From NCBI GenBank assembly GCA_018710985.1, contig DVIV01000001.1, positions 1 through 64,000 on the forward strand: 64,000 nucleotides of DNA. The letters are read 5' to 3'. Below, piece after piece: positions 43,200 to 53,500 of this stretch. Both the position numbers and the translations under genes were made by a program. The notes under the pieces were generated by a model that worked only from the letters and a program-made list of their open reading frames with translations, was not told the origin of the DNA and made no database searches. The stretch is from Candidatus Limiplasma pullicola. GTDB lineage: Bacteria; Bacillota; Clostridia; Christensenellales; Aristaeellaceae. Each line of letters opens with the position of its first letter. The stretch's first letter is position 1.

Positions 43200-43715
43200 T
43201 CATTCCCCTTTTTTTCGTGTAAAAAAAGCCCCGGCGACTGCCCCCATCAAGGCGATTGGCGCCGCCCTGACGAACAACCACTCCAACGCATGAAAACCGG
43301 TTCCCATCACCGCGGTTTCGGGATCGCCATAATTCCAGCCCAGGTAAGGGCTCTTCCATACGGTCAGGAGCACAAACAGCATGACGATCGCCGCGCCCAG
43401 GGCAACGCAGATCCAATGAAGAATTTTCCGTCTCGTGGTTTTTCTGCGGGCAAGCTGCAGGTTGATCACCTCCAGCCTTTCGGAAAGCGCCCTGATGTCA
43501 TCTGATTTCGGCGGCTCGGCCACCGTTTCTCCAAGCAGCGTGCTCACGGGGGTTTCCAGTGCTTCTGACAAGGCAATCAGCAGGTCCGCGTCCGGGACGG
43601 ACAGGCCTTTCTCCCATTTGGAAATGGTCTGCCGCACCACGTTGAGCTTGACGGCAAGCTCCTCCTGCGAAAGCCCCTTTGCCTTTCTGACAGCCCGGAT
43701 GTTTTCATTGAGCAT
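43200..43715 (-). CDS. XRE-family regulator with membrane helices
   Basis: 171 residues. HTH_3 domain at 5-60 (NIRAVRKAKGLSQEELAVKLNVVRQTISKWEKGLSVPDADLL), a short acidic linker, then two hydrophobic helices (HWICVALGAAIVMLFVLLTVW and ALEWLFVRAAPIALMGAVAGAFF) and a basic end. This DNA-binding plus membrane-anchor layout is common in clostridial XRE proteins that sense the envelope or are controlled by membrane partners. The start at 43715 follows AAAGGTGG; the upstream frame is not conserved-looking. Confidence 0.85.
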   Translation of the reverse strand: MLNENIRAVRKAKGLSQEELAVKLNVVRQTISKWEKGLSVPDADLLIALSEALETPVSTLLGETVAEPPKSDDIRALSERLEVINLQLARRKTTRRKILHWICVALGAAIVMLFVLLTVWKSPYLGWNYGDPETAVMGTGFHALEWLFVRAAPIALMGAVAGAFFTRKKGE

Positions 43716-43847
43716 TCCAACAACCACCTTTCTTTCTCCGGCTGCCGCCATTGTATCCGGCGCGGGCCGTTGCGGCAAGCAACGCATTTTTCCATCCGGC
43801 CTGTCCGCCGCGATGTCCGTGCGCAATCACGTTTTTTTGCATACGAA

Positions 43848-43879
43848 AGGACGGCACCTGACCCTTCAGGTGCCGTCCT
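43848..43879. terminator. Hairpin terminator after lysS
   Basis: Perfect 14-bp stem (43848-43861 with 43866-43879), CCCT loop; CGAAAG/CTTTCG extends it. T-runs are short on both sides, so efficiency is uncertain. Confidence 0.65.
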
Positions 43880-43944
43880 CTTTCGTTGGCCTGTCCATCC
43901 CGCGCAGCCGTCCGCGGCGAAGCGCGCCCCGTCCGGGGGACGCT

Positions 43945-45897
43945 TCAATACAGCTTTGCGCCTGCCGGAATGTGATCGTCCACCATCAGCAGATGGAGCT
44001 TTTCCTGGCCTTCCTCGGTGTGAACTGCCGAAATCAGCATGCCGCAGGAATCAATGCCCATCATCGGGCGGGGAGGAAGATTGGTGATCGCAATGCACGT
44101 TTTCCCCACCAGTTCTTCCGGCTCGTAATAGGCGTGAATCCCGCTCAGGATGGTCCGGCTTTCGCCCGTGCCGTCGTCCAGCGTGAATTTGAGCAGCTTC
44201 TTGGACTTGGGCACCGCCTCGCAGGCAAGCACCTTCACGGCCCTGAAATCGGACTTGCTGAAGGTTTCAAAATCGACGAAGTCCTTGAACAACGGCTCGA
44301 TTTCCACCTTGGAAAAGTCGATCTCCTCCGGCTCGGCTTTTTCGGCGTCGGGCGCGGTTTCCTGCGCCGCGGGAGCCTCCTGCTTCGCAGCGGTTTCCGC
44401 CGCGCCGCTCTTTGCGCCCACCGGCTTCATGGTGGGGAAGAGAAGCACGTCGCGGATGGAGTCGTTGTCGGTCATGAGCATCACCATGCGGTCGATGCCG
44501 AAGCCCAGGCCGCCGGTGGGGGGCATGCCGTACTCGAGGGCGTTGAGGAAGTCCTCGTCCACCTGGGCGGTCATGATGCCCTGCGCGTGGCGCAGGCGCA
44601 CCTGCTCCTCAAAGCGGGCCCGCTGGTCGATGGGGTCGTTGAGCTCGCTGAAGGCGTTGCCGAACTCATGGCCGTTGATGAAGAACTCGAAGCGCTCGGT
44701 GAGGTCGGGATTGTCCTGCCGGCGCTTGGCCAGCGGGGAGATATCCACCGGATAGTCGGTGACAAAGGTGGGCTGGATGAGCGTGGCCTCCACGTACTCG
44801 TCAAACAGCGCCGCCAGGCAGTCGCCGCGCTTGGCGTCCTTCTCCGCGTGCACGCCCATGGCGTCCAGGCAGGCGCGCGCCTCCTCGTCGCTGTGCCAGG
44901 CGAAAAAGTCCACGCCGCAGGCGTCCTTGACGGCCTGGGCCATGGTCACGCGCCTCCACGGGGCCTTGAGCTCGATCATATGGCCCTGATAGGGGACGCA
45001 GGTGGTGCCGCAGACGGTCCTGGCCACATAGGCGTAGAGCTCCTCGACCATCTCCATCACGTCGTTGTAGTCGGCGTAGGCCTGGTAGGTCTCCACGCTG
45101 GTGAATTCGGGGTTGTGGGTGGTGTCCATGCCCTCGTTGCGGAACAGCCTGCCCACCTCGTACACGCGGTCAAAGCCGCCCACGATCAGGCGCTTGAGAT
45201 ACAATTCCGTCTCGATGCGCAAAAACATGTCGATATCCAGCGCGTTGTGGTGGGTCTTGAAGGTGCGGGCCGCCGCGCCGATCTCCAGCGTGTGCAGAAC
45301 CGGCGTGTCCACCTCCAGAAAGCCGCGGGCGTTGAGGAAATCGCGCACGGCGTTGATCACGCGGCTGCGCTTGCGGAAGGTTTCGCGCACCTCGGGATTG
45401 ACGATCATGTCCACATAGCGCTGGCGGTAGCGAAGGTCGGGGTCCTTGAGGCCGTGGAACTTTTCCGGCAGGACCTTGAGGCTCTTGGAAAGCAGCGTCA
45501 CCTCGCTGGCATGCACGCTGATCTCGCCCTTCTGGGTGCGAAACACCGTGCCCCTCACGCCGATCACGTCGCCGATGTCCATGTCCTTGAAGGCGGCATA
45601 GGCTTCCTCGCCCAGGTCATCGCGGCGCATATAGACCTGCAAATCGCCCGCCCCGTCCAGAATGTGGGCAAAGCTGGCCTTGCCCATCACGCGCTTGGAA
45701 ATCATGCGCCCCGCCACGCTGACCTCCTTGCCCTCCAGCGCGTCGAAGCTGCCGAGGATGTCGGTGCTTTCGTGCGTGCGGTCAAAGCGGGTGATGGCGT
45801 AGGGGTCCTGCCCCGCCTGGCGCAGCTTGCGCAGCTTTTCGCGGCGGATGCCCTCCTGCTCGCTCAGCTGCTGGGGTACGGCGGCCTGTGTGTCCAT
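43945..45897 (-). CDS. lysS: Lysyl-tRNA synthetase (class II) with a C-terminal tRNA-binding domain
   Basis: 650 residues against the usual ~490-500. N-terminal OB-fold anticodon domain (~60-170), class II core with motif 2 [17 protein letters not shown] and motif 3 [12 protein letters not shown] (~490), an Ala/Glu linker (~500-535), then an EMAP/Arc1p-type OB domain (~540-650: [48 protein letters not shown]). That last domain is normally at the end of MetRS or free-standing and binds tRNA outside the anticodon. Start at 45897 follows AAAGGAG. Second gene of greA-lysS, 29 bases after greA. Confidence 0.95.
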   Translation of the reverse strand: MDTQAAVPQQLSEQEGIRREKLRKLRQAGQDPYAITRFDRTHESTDILGSFDALEGKEVSVAGRMISKRVMGKASFAHILDGAGDLQVYMRRDDLGEEAYAAFKDMDIGDVIGVRGTVFRTQKGEISVHASEVTLLSKSLKVLPEKFHGLKDPDLRYRQRYVDMIVNPEVRETFRKRSRVINAVRDFLNARGFLEVDTPVLHTLEIGAAARTFKTHHNALDIDMFLRIETELYLKRLIVGGFDRVYEVGRLFRNEGMDTTHNPEFTSVETYQAYADYNDVMEMVEELYAYVARTVCGTTCVPYQGHMIELKAPWRRVTMAQAVKDACGVDFFAWHSDEEARACLDAMGVHAEKDAKRGDCLAALFDEYVEATLIQPTFVTDYPVDISPLAKRRQDNPDLTERFEFFINGHEFGNAFSELNDPIDQRARFEEQVRLRHAQGIMTAQVDEDFLNALEYGMPPTGGLGFGIDRMVMLMTDNDSIRDVLLFPTMKPVGAKSGAAETAAKQEAPAAQETAPDAEKAEPEEIDFSKVEIEPLFKDFVDFETFSKSDFRAVKVLACEAVPKSKKLLKFTLDDGTGESRTILSGIHAYYEPEELVGKTCIAITNLPPRPMMGIDSCGMLISAVHTEEGQEKLHLLMVDDHIPAGAKLY

Positions 45898-45926
45898 GAA
45901 AATCTCTCCTTTGGTATGCTTGTGCG

Positions 45927-46409
45927 TCACCGGCTGATTTCCAGCACCTTGAGCTTCATCACGCCGGCGGGAACCTCCACGTCGACGGTCTCGCCCTTGC
46001 GCTTGCCCAGGAGCGCCGCGCCGATGGGGCTTTCGGAGCTGATCTTCATGTTCTTGGGGTCGGTTTCGTTGGCGCCCACGATGGTGATGGTCTGGTCGAT
46101 CTTCATGGTCAGGTTCTTGACCTTGACCGTGTTGCCCACGCCGATCACGTCGGTGCTGACCTCGTCGTCCTCCACCACCACGCAGTTGCGCAGGGTGTTT
46201 TCCATCTCCACGATCTTGGCCTCGATGCGGCTCTGCTCGTTCTTGGCCTCGTCGTACTCGGCGTTCTCGCTCAGGTCGCCGAAGCCGCGCGCGATGGCGA
46301 TCTGCTCGGAGATTTCGTTGCGCCTGACGCTGATGTAATAGTCCAGCTCTTTTTCCAGCTTCTCATACCCTTCGCGGGTAAGGATGACTTTCTTTTCCTG
46401 GTCCGCCAT
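45927..46409 (-). CDS. greA: Transcription elongation factor GreA
   Basis: 160 residues. N-terminal coiled coil (~1-78) with the catalytic tip residues in [13 protein letters not shown] and a C-terminal FKBP-like domain ([27 protein letters not shown]). It rescues backtracked RNA polymerase by stimulating transcript cleavage. The start at 46409 follows AAAGGAG by 10 bases; the frame to 46451 adds unconserved residues. First gene of the unit with lysS, a frequent order in Clostridia. Confidence 0.97.
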   Translation of the reverse strand: MADQEKKVILTREGYEKLEKELDYYISVRRNEISEQIAIARGFGDLSENAEYDEAKNEQSRIEAKIVEMENTLRNCVVVEDDEVSTDVIGVGNTVKVKNLTMKIDQTITIVGANETDPKNMKISSESPIGAALLGKRKGETVDVEVPAGVMKLKVLEISR

Positions 46410-46548
46410 GGCTCTGGGTCTCCTTTCGGCGGCATGGGCCGCCCCCTGCATTTCTGTTATGCGTTTTGCCCCTTAAAATAGCACAAAGCAGCGCCGTCCG
46501 CCTTCGGGGCGGGGCGACGCTTGCGCCGGGACATAGAGTTACCAACGT

Positions 46549-46577
46549 ATTATAGCCGCCCGCATGCCGCTTGTCAA
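46549..46577 (-). promoter_or_regulatory. Promoter of greA-lysS
   Basis: Minus-strand TTGACA (46572-46577), 17 bases, TATAAT (46549-46554): both boxes consensus. The ~130-base leader holds a GC-rich hairpin (near 46485-46530) of unknown role; no T-box core is seen. Confidence 0.9.
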
Positions 46578-46653
46578 TGGCTGAAAGAAAAGGTTTCGCC
46601 TGTAAAAAAAGGAGGCGGGCGCAAAGCAGCGCCGCGGCCCGGCCCCTTTTCCT

Positions 46654-47235
46654 CTACCGCGCACGCTCCGGCTCGGCCATGGCGCGCAGCTTCCGGTTGA
46701 GCTTGCGGTACACCCGCGCGCAGAACCACGCCTCCGAGGGTGCCGTCTCGCTCTCCTCCAGCGTAAACCAGCGCACGCCGCTGTTTTCATCGGGCTTGAC
46801 GGTCAGGGCTTCTTCCTCGTCGGCCTCCAGCAGATAGGTCACGTTCAGGTGCAGGTGGGACGATACGTAGGCCCCGCGCTTTTCGTGCCCGTCCACGGTG
46901 AGCGCCTCCAGGCTGAAGATGTCCTCCGAGACCGGGCGGGCCGACCGGATGCCGCTTTCCTCGCGCGCCTCGCGCAGGGCCACGGCCAAGAGGTCGCTCT
47001 CGCCGTCGGCGTGCCCGCCCAGCCAGGACCAGGAATGGTAGATGTTGTGATACGCCATCAACACCCGCGTGCGCGCGGGGTTGACGATCCACGCCGAAGC
47101 CGTGAAATGCGCCAGTGGGTTTTGCCGGGTCAAAACCTCCGGCTCGCGCCTGAGGCACTCCAGGAGCAGCGCGCGGTCGCGCGCCTCCTGCTCGTTGTAG
47201 GGAACGTAGGCGGACAGCTGCTCCATCAGCGTCAT
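46654..47235 (-). CDS. Nudix hydrolase
   Basis: 193 residues. The Nudix box appears as GGHADGESDLLAVALREAREESG (~75-95), close to GX5EX7REUXEEXGU with one extra residue before the REU part, as in several clostridial members. An HNIYHSWSWLGGH segment precedes it. Hydrolyses nucleoside diphosphate derivatives; specificity unknown. AGGAGG lies 10 bases before the ATG. Single gene, divergent from scfA. Confidence 0.88.
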   Translation of the reverse strand: MTLMEQLSAYVPYNEQEARDRALLLECLRREPEVLTRQNPLAHFTASAWIVNPARTRVLMAYHNIYHSWSWLGGHADGESDLLAVALREAREESGIRSARPVSEDIFSLEALTVDGHEKRGAYVSSHLHLNVTYLLEADEEEALTVKPDENSGVRWFTLEESETAPSEAWFCARVYRKLNRKLRAMAEPERAR

Positions 47236-47270
47236 GGCGGGGGACCTCCTGCAAATTTTGGGATCGTCTC

Positions 47271-47299
47271 ATTATATCACGGCGCGCTCCCGCCGGCAA
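47271..47299 (-). promoter_or_regulatory. Promoter of the Nudix gene
   Basis: Minus-strand TTGCCG (47294-47299), 17 bases, TATAAT (47271-47276). Confidence 0.75.
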
Positions 47300-47323
47300 A
47301 GCGCCTTTTTCCCCCGCAAAAAC

Positions 47324-47352
47324 TTGAAAAGCGCCGCGGCATGCTGTATAAT
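47324..47352 (+). promoter_or_regulatory. Promoter of scfA
   Basis: TTGAAA (47324-47329), 17 bases, TATAAT (47347-47352); start codon 42 bases downstream. Confidence 0.85.
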
Positions 47353-47393
47353 GAACGGTGCATAATGAAATTTACATTGGAGGGATATCCGTC

Positions 47394-47588
47394 ATGAAGC
47401 ATATCAAGCCCATCTCCCAGCCCTGCCTGCGTCAGTCTTTGGCCCACGGCGGCTGCGGCGAGTGCCAGAGCTCCTGCCAGAGCGCCTGCAAGACCAGCTG
47501 CACCGTCGCCAACCAGAGCTGCGCCAACAAGGACAATCAGGTTGTAGCCGGCCGTGAGGGCAAGGTCAACCATTCCTTCGGCAAGTAA
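47394..47588 (+). CDS. scfA: SCIFF ranthipeptide precursor (six-cysteine peptide)
   Basis: 64 residues. The core CGECQSSCQSACKTSC (residues 21-36), then TVANQSCANK, is the near-invariant SCIFF sequence of Clostridia. Maturation by the adjacent radical SAM enzyme makes a thioether; in the characterised CteA peptide it joins a Cys and a Thr of the CKTSCT segment, here Cys32 and Thr37. Two departures: a seventh Cys at position 11 in the leader, and an 18-residue C-terminal extension (DNQVVAGREGKVNHSFGK), where usual SCIFF ends near residue 46. Start at 47394 after GGAGGG. Function in the cell is still unknown for the family. Confidence 0.93.
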   Translation: MKHIKPISQPCLRQSLAHGGCGECQSSCQSACKTSCTVANQSCANKDNQVVAGREGKVNHSFGK

Positions 47589-47603
47589 GCCCATGACCCC
47601 TGT

Positions 47604-47638
47604 CGCCGCATCGCCCGGGTGCGATGCGGCGTTTTTTT
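47604..47638 (+). terminator. Terminator/attenuator between scfA and scfB
   Basis: 11-bp perfect stem (47604-47614 with 47621-47631), 6-base loop and seven T. No second promoter is seen before scfB, so partial read-through probably sets a high peptide to enzyme ratio. Confidence 0.85.
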
Positions 47639-47673
47639 GACGCAATCACGATCCGTCAGGAGGATAGGTTTTC

Positions 47674-49029
47674 ATGATTCATCTCTTTGAGGCCCTGGGC
47701 CGCAAAATGGCGCTGGACGTAGGCAGCGGCGCGGTGATGGCGCTGGACGACATCGCCTACGACGCGCTCTCCCTGCTTTTGGAGGACCGAAACGCGGATA
47801 TCGCGGCGCGTCTTTCGGAAAAATACCCGCGCGAGGAGGCCGAGGAAACCGTCGCCGAGCTTCATCAGCTCATCGCCGAGGGGTATCTGGACACGCCCGA
47901 CGACTACTCCGACGTCAAGCCCGCCGACAGCGGTGTGGTCAAGGCCATGTGCCTGCACGCGGCGCACGACTGCAACCTGCGCTGCAAGTACTGCTTTGCC
48001 GACACCGGCGAATACCACATGCACAGCCGCTGCCTGCTCAGCGCCGAGACGGGCAAGAAGGCGCTGGACTGGCTGGTCAAGCACAGCGGGAACCGCAGAA
48101 ACCTGGAGGTGGACTTCTTCGGCGGCGAGCCGCTGATGAACTTTCCCGTCATCCGGGAGGTCGTGGCCTACGGCCGCGAGCTGGAAAAGCGCCACGGCAA
48201 GGTGTTCAAGTTCACCACCACCACCAACGCCGTGCTCATGAACGACGAGATCATGGACTTCCTCAACCGCGAGATGGACAACGTCGTCATCTCCATCGAC
48301 GGGCGGCCGGAGGTGCACGACCGCATGCGCCCCACCCCCAACGGCAAGGGCAGCTACGACCTCATCATCGAGAAGGCGAAGGAGTTCGCCCGGCGGCGCG
48401 GCCAGCAGCGCTACTACCTGCGCGGCACCTTCACCCGCTACAACCTGGACTTCGCAAGCGACGTGCTCCACCTGGCGGATCAGGGCTTCGAGCAGCTCTC
48501 CATCGAGCCGGTCGTCACCGACGAAAGCCACGACTACGCCATCCGCGAAAGCGACCTGCCCCGCGTGTTCGAGGAATACGAGCGCCTGGGCCGCGAGTAT
48601 GTGATCCGCCGCCGCAATCCGGACACTTGGTTCAGCTTCTTCCATTTCATGGTGGACCTCACCGGCGGCCCCTGCCTTCGCAAGCGCCTGACCGGCTGCG
48701 GCGCGGGCAACGAATACGTGGCCGTGACCGCGGAGGGCGACATCTACCCCTGCCACCAGTTTGTGGGCCGCGAGGGCATGCGCATGGGCTCGGTGCTCGA
48801 CGGCGCCTTTGACACCGCCATGCAGCAGCGCTTCCAGCAAAACACCGTGCTCACCAAGGAAAAATGCTCCCAGTGCTGGGCGCGCTTCTATTGCAGCGGC
48901 GGCTGCCAGGCCAACGCCCACGCCTTCAACGGCGACATCTCCAAACCCTACGAAATGGAGTGCAAGCTGGAGCAAAAGCGCCTGGAATGCGCCATGGCCA
49001 TCCAGGCCATCGAGCGTGAAAACGCCTGA
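47674..49029 (+). CDS. scfB: SCIFF radical SAM maturase
   Basis: 451 residues. N-terminal peptide-recognition (RRE-like) part (~1-90: AISLLLED-like, EEVAELHQLIAEG), radical SAM core with CNLRCKYC (~105-112), the SAM-contact GGEP (~150) and a C-terminal SPASM domain with two further cluster-binding Cys sets (GCGAGNEYVAVTAEGDIYPCHQF, EKCSQCWARFYCSGGC). It forms the thioether cross-links in the adjacent peptide. AGGAGG precedes the ATG by 8 bases. Confidence 0.95.
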   Translation: MIHLFEALGRKMALDVGSGAVMALDDIAYDALSLLLEDRNADIAARLSEKYPREEAEETVAELHQLIAEGYLDTPDDYSDVKPADSGVVKAMCLHAAHDCNLRCKYCFADTGEYHMHSRCLLSAETGKKALDWLVKHSGNRRNLEVDFFGGEPLMNFPVIREVVAYGRELEKRHGKVFKFTTTTNAVLMNDEIMDFLNREMDNVVISIDGRPEVHDRMRPTPNGKGSYDLIIEKAKEFARRRGQQRYYLRGTFTRYNLDFASDVLHLADQGFEQLSIEPVVTDESHDYAIRESDLPRVFEEYERLGREYVIRRRNPDTWFSFFHFMVDLTGGPCLRKRLTGCGAGNEYVAVTAEGDIYPCHQFVGREGMRMGSVLDGAFDTAMQQRFQQNTVLTKEKCSQCWARFYCSGGCQANAHAFNGDISKPYEMECKLEQKRLECAMAIQAIERENA

Positions 49030-49175
49030 TTGCGCGCCTTGCCCCTCCCTTCTGCGCCAAATATGAACGTGCGCGCCATGTGGCTTTCCAAATTTACAAA
49101 AGTATTTTCATGGCTCGTTCACGATAAGGTCAAAAATGGCGGCTATAATAAACGCGTAGTAAGGAGGGACGCTAC

Positions 49176-50438
49176 ATGAAGAACAACAACAATCATTCCG
49201 GAAAGAATTTCTACGCTTTTACTTCGGCGGCGCTCGCGCTTGTGCTGATGGTCGTCGCCTCGGTCGCCCTGTTTGAGCATGACAGCACCGCGGGGGCGGA
49301 GGCCGTCACGCTCACCGAAAACGCCACCGTCGTCACCAGCCCCTTTACCGAGGCGGTCGAAAAGGTGCGCGGCAGCGTCGTAGGCGTCAACAACTACACC
49401 ACCTACCGCAACAGCTACTACGGCTTCGGATTCGGCTACGGCTACGGCGGTGGCTATAACGACGACGACACCAGCCGTCAGGTGCTGCAGGGCAGCGGCA
49501 GCGGCGTGGTGGTCGCGGACGGCTACGTGCTGACCAACTACCACGTGGTTGAGGACGCCACCATGCTGGAGGTCACCAGCGGCGACAAGGTCTATCCCGC
49601 CGAGCTCAAGGGCACCGACGAGGCCAAGGACATCGCCGTGCTGTATGTTGCGGATCTGGACATCGAGCCCGTGGTGCTGGGCGACAGCGACCAGCTGGCC
49701 GTGGGCGACTGGGCCATCTGCATCGGCAATCCGCTCAGCTTCACCGGCACCACCACCGTGGGCGTGATCTCCGCGCTCAACCGTGAAGTCACCAGCAGCG
49801 CCACCGACGCCTATGGCAAGCGCGCCGTCAACACCATGATTCAGACCGACGCGGCCATCAACGCCGGCAACAGCGGCGGCGGCATGTTCAACGTGGCGGG
49901 CGAGCTCATCGGCATCCCCAGCATGAAGTACACCGGGTCCATGTTCAGCGGCAGCACCGTTGAGGGCATCGGCATGGCCATCCCGATCAACGAGGCCAAG
50001 GACCTGATCAACGACGTGCTCGCCGGCAACGGCAACGTGGAAGGCTCCACCACCACGCAGGGCAGCACCAGCATCTCCACCGGCGACAAGCCCCGCATCG
50101 GCGTCACCGTCAGCAACCTCAACCCCAACAGCTATGCCGTAGCCAACAGCATCATCCCCACCGGCGCCTATGTGCAGAACGTGGAGAGCGGCTCTCCTGC
50201 TGAAAAGGCGGGCGTGCAGGTGGCCGATATCGTGGTCGAGGTGGACGGCACCCGCGTCTCCAGCATGGAGGAGATGACCTCCATCCTGCAGAGCAAGCAG
50301 GCGGGCGACACCGCAACCCTGAAGGTCTACCGCGTGGAGGGTGGCCTGGACAGCTACGAGGACCAGACCGCCATCCCCGACGGTGAGTACATCGACCTGA
50401 CCGTGGAGCTGGCCATGCTGGACGCCGCGGCGCAGTAA
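49176..50438 (+). CDS. HtrA/DegP-type serine protease (S1C)
   Basis: 420 residues, membrane-anchored outside the cell: an N-terminal uncleaved helix (~13-34), protease domain with His123 (TNYHVVED), Asp152 (KDIAVLYV), Ser233 (GNSGGG) and one PDZ domain (~310-410, ESGSPAEKAGVQVADIVVEVDG). The loop at ~80-94 is a Gly/Tyr run (YYGFGFGYGYGGGY) in place of the usual basic loop. It degrades misfolded envelope proteins. GGAGG upstream; a TATAAT at 49144-49149 lacks a clear -35. Monocistronic. Confidence 0.93.
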   Translation: MKNNNNHSGKNFYAFTSAALALVLMVVASVALFEHDSTAGAEAVTLTENATVVTSPFTEAVEKVRGSVVGVNNYTTYRNSYYGFGFGYGYGGGYNDDDTSRQVLQGSGSGVVVADGYVLTNYHVVEDATMLEVTSGDKVYPAELKGTDEAKDIAVLYVADLDIEPVVLGDSDQLAVGDWAICIGNPLSFTGTTTVGVISALNREVTSSATDAYGKRAVNTMIQTDAAINAGNSGGGMFNVAGELIGIPSMKYTGSMFSGSTVEGIGMAIPINEAKDLINDVLAGNGNVEGSTTTQGSTSISTGDKPRIGVTVSNLNPNSYAVANSIIPTGAYVQNVESGSPAEKAGVQVADIVVEVDGTRVSSMEEMTSILQSKQAGDTATLKVYRVEGGLDSYEDQTAIPDGEYIDLTVELAMLDAAAQ

Positions 50439-50452
50439 AGCCAAATCAACCC

Positions 50453-50488
50453 AAAAGGGAACCGGAGCGATCCGGTCCCCTTTTTTTT
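50453..50488 (+). terminator. Terminator after the HtrA gene
   Basis: AAAAGGGAACCGGA (50453-50466) pairs with TCCGGTCCCCTTTT (50471-50484); eight T follow. It faces the convergent purL end. Confidence 0.88.
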
Positions 50489-50539
50489 GCATGGAACGGG
50501 GGCGCATGCCGCACATGGCGCGCGCCCCTTATGCTTTGT

Positions 50540-53500
50540 TTACCGGAAGTACGCCACGCCGCCCTCAAAGATGGGCTGGAAGCGGTCGCCCTCCACGTTC
50601 TTGTACAGGTCGTGGCCCGCGCGCTCGGTATGGCCCATCTTGCCCAGCACCCGCCCGTCCGGGCTGGTGATGCCCTCGATGGCCAGGGCGCTGCCGTTGG
50701 GGTTGAAGCGCAGGTCCATGGTGGGGTCGCCGTCCGGATCGACGTACTGCGTGGCGATCTGCCCCTTGAGCTTGAGCCGCTCCAGCACGCCGTTCACGGC
50801 CACAAAGCGCCCCTCGCCGTGGGAGACGGCCACGGTATGGATGTCGCCCGGACGGGTCTTTTGCAGCCAGGGGCTCATGTTGCTGGCCACGCGGGTGCGC
50901 ACCAGCATGCTCTGGTGGCGGCCGATGGTGTTGAAGGTCAGCGTGGGGCAGGCCTCGTTGACGTTGATGATCTCGCCGTAGGGCACCAGCCCCAGCTTGA
51001 TAAGCGCCTGGAACCCGTTGCAGATGCCCAGCATCAGGCCGTCGCGGGTTTTGAGCAGCTCGTGGACCGCGTCCTTCATGCGGGGGTTTCGGAAGAAGGC
51101 GTTGATGAACTTGGCGCTGCCGTCGGGCTCGTCGCCGCCGGAGAAGCCGCCGGGCAGGACGATCATCTGGCTTTCGCCGATCATGCGCGCCGCCGCCTCG
51201 ATGCTCTCGGTGATGGCCGCGGGGCTGAGGTTGTTGATGACCAGCACGCGCGGCTCCGCGCCGGCGCGGATGAGGGCGCGGGCGGTGTCCACCTCGCAGT
51301 TGGTGCCGGGGAAGGCGGGGATGAAGGCCACGGGCCGCTGGTTGAGCACGTTGGGCATGGGCCAGCGCTTGGCCGCGAAGGTCACGGCGGCCAGCTTTTC
51401 GCCCTCGCCGCGCCAGGGGAAGACCTTGTCCAGCTTGCCTTCGTAAATTTCCTCAACGGGCAGAAGGTCCACGCGCTCGCCCGCGTATTCCAGCACGTAG
51501 TCCGAAAGCGTCTCGCCCACCGTTTCGCCCAGCGTCTCGCCCGGGGCCATTTCCAGAAGCACCGCGCCGAAATCCTGCGCGAAGGGGTTTTCGACGTTTT
51601 CAATCCGCGCGCCGACGCGGTTGCCAAGCGCCATCTTCAGCGCCGCCTCCGCCACGCCGCCCAGGCCCAGCGCCCAGGCCGAGAGCACCTTGCCCGCGCG
51701 AATCGCCTCGTAGAGCGCATCCAGATTGCGCCGGATTCCCGGCGCGTCAAACGCGCTGGCGCGCAGCAGGCACAGCGCGTGCCCCGCGGCCTTGAACTCG
51801 GGCGAGATGACCTCGCCGCTCACGCCCGGCGCGATGGCGAAGCTCACCAGCGTGGGCGGCACGTCGAGGGTTTCAAAGGTGCCGCTCATGGAGTCCTTGC
51901 CGCCGATGGCCGCCACGCCGAAATCCATCTGCGCGTCCAATGCGCCCAGCAGCGCCGCCAGCGGCTTGCCCCAGCGCGCCGGGTCGCCGGTCATGCGCTC
52001 GAAATACTCCTGGAAGGTCAAATACGCCCTGCGCGTGTCAAAGCCCGCCGCGCCCAGCTTCATCAGGCTTTCCACCACGCTCAGGTACGCGCCCTCGTAG
52101 GGGCTCTGCGACATCACCTGCGGATGGAAGCCGTAGCTCATGCCGCTGACGGTGGTGGTTTCTCCCTCGGTCACGGGGAGCTTGGCCACCATGGTCTGGA
52201 TGGGGGTCATCTGGTAGCGGCCGCCGAAGGGCATGAGCACCGTGCCCGCGCCGATGGTGGAGTCAAACCGCTCGCTCAGGCCCTTCTTGCAGCAGATGTT
52301 GAGATCGCCGGCCATGCTCTCCAGCTTTTGCGCGAAGGTTTCGCCCGCAAAGGTCACGGGCGCGAGCTTGGCGTCCGGCACGTGCGCGCGGGCATGCTTC
52401 TCCGCGCCGTTTGAATTGAGAAACTCGCGGCTGATGTCCACGATGGTGTGGCCCTTCCACGTCATCCTGAGGCGCGGCTCCTCCGTAACCTCGGCCACCA
52501 CGGTGGCTTCGAGGTTTTCCGCGTTGGCGTAGCCGATGAAGGTCTCGGCGTCCTCCGCCGCGAACACCACCGCCATGCGCTCCTGGCTCTCGGAGATGGC
52601 CAGCTCCGTGCCGTCCAGCCCCTCGTACTTGCGGGGCACGCGGTCCAGATCGATGCTGAGCCCGTCGGCCAGCTCGCCGATGGCCACGCTCACGCCGCCC
52701 GCGCCGAAGTCGTTGCAGCGCTTGATCAGGCGCGTCACCCTGCGCTGGCGGAAGAGGCGCTGGAGCTTGCGCTCCACCACGGGGTTGCCCTTTTGGACCT
52801 CTGCGCCGCAGGTTTCCAGGCTTTCCAGCTTGTGAACCTTGGAACTGCCCGTCGCGCCGCCGCAGCCGTCTCGGCCGGTGCGCCCGCCCAGCAGGATGAT
52901 CACATCGCCGGGCTGGGGCTGCTCGCGGCGCACGTTGCGCTCCGGGGCTGCGCCCACCACCGCGCCGATCTCCAGGCGCTTGGCCGCGTAGCCGGGATGG
53001 TACATCTCGTCCACCAGCCCGGTCGCCAGGCCGATCTGGTTGCCGTAGGCGCTGTAGCCCTGGGCGGCGGTGGTGACGAGCTTTCGCTGGGGGAGCTTGC
53101 CCGGCATGGTGTCGGCCACGGGCACCAGCGGGTCCGCCGCGCCGGTCACGCGCATGGCCTGATAGACGTAGGTGCGCCCCGACAGCGGGTCGCGGATGGC
53201 CCCGCCGATACAGGTGGCCGCGCCGCCGAAGGGCTCAATCTCGGTGGGGTGGTTGTGCGTCTCGTTTTTGAACATGAGCAGCCACGGTTCCTTGCGGCCC
53301 GCCACGTCCACGTCGATCTTGATGGAGCAGGCGTTGATCTCCTCGCTCTCGTCAAGGTTGGCAAGTTTTCCCTGCGCCTTGAGGGCCTTGGCGCCGATGG
53401 TGGCCACGTCCATGAGGTTCATGGGCTTGGGCCCGCCCTCGCGGCCCGCGTACACCGCCTGCCGCAGCGCCAGATAGCGCTTGAAGGCGGCTTCCACCGC

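Noticed and set aside
46410..46545. greA leader as a riboswitch
   Set aside because: Only a GC hairpin is visible; no known riboswitch or T-box core was recognised.
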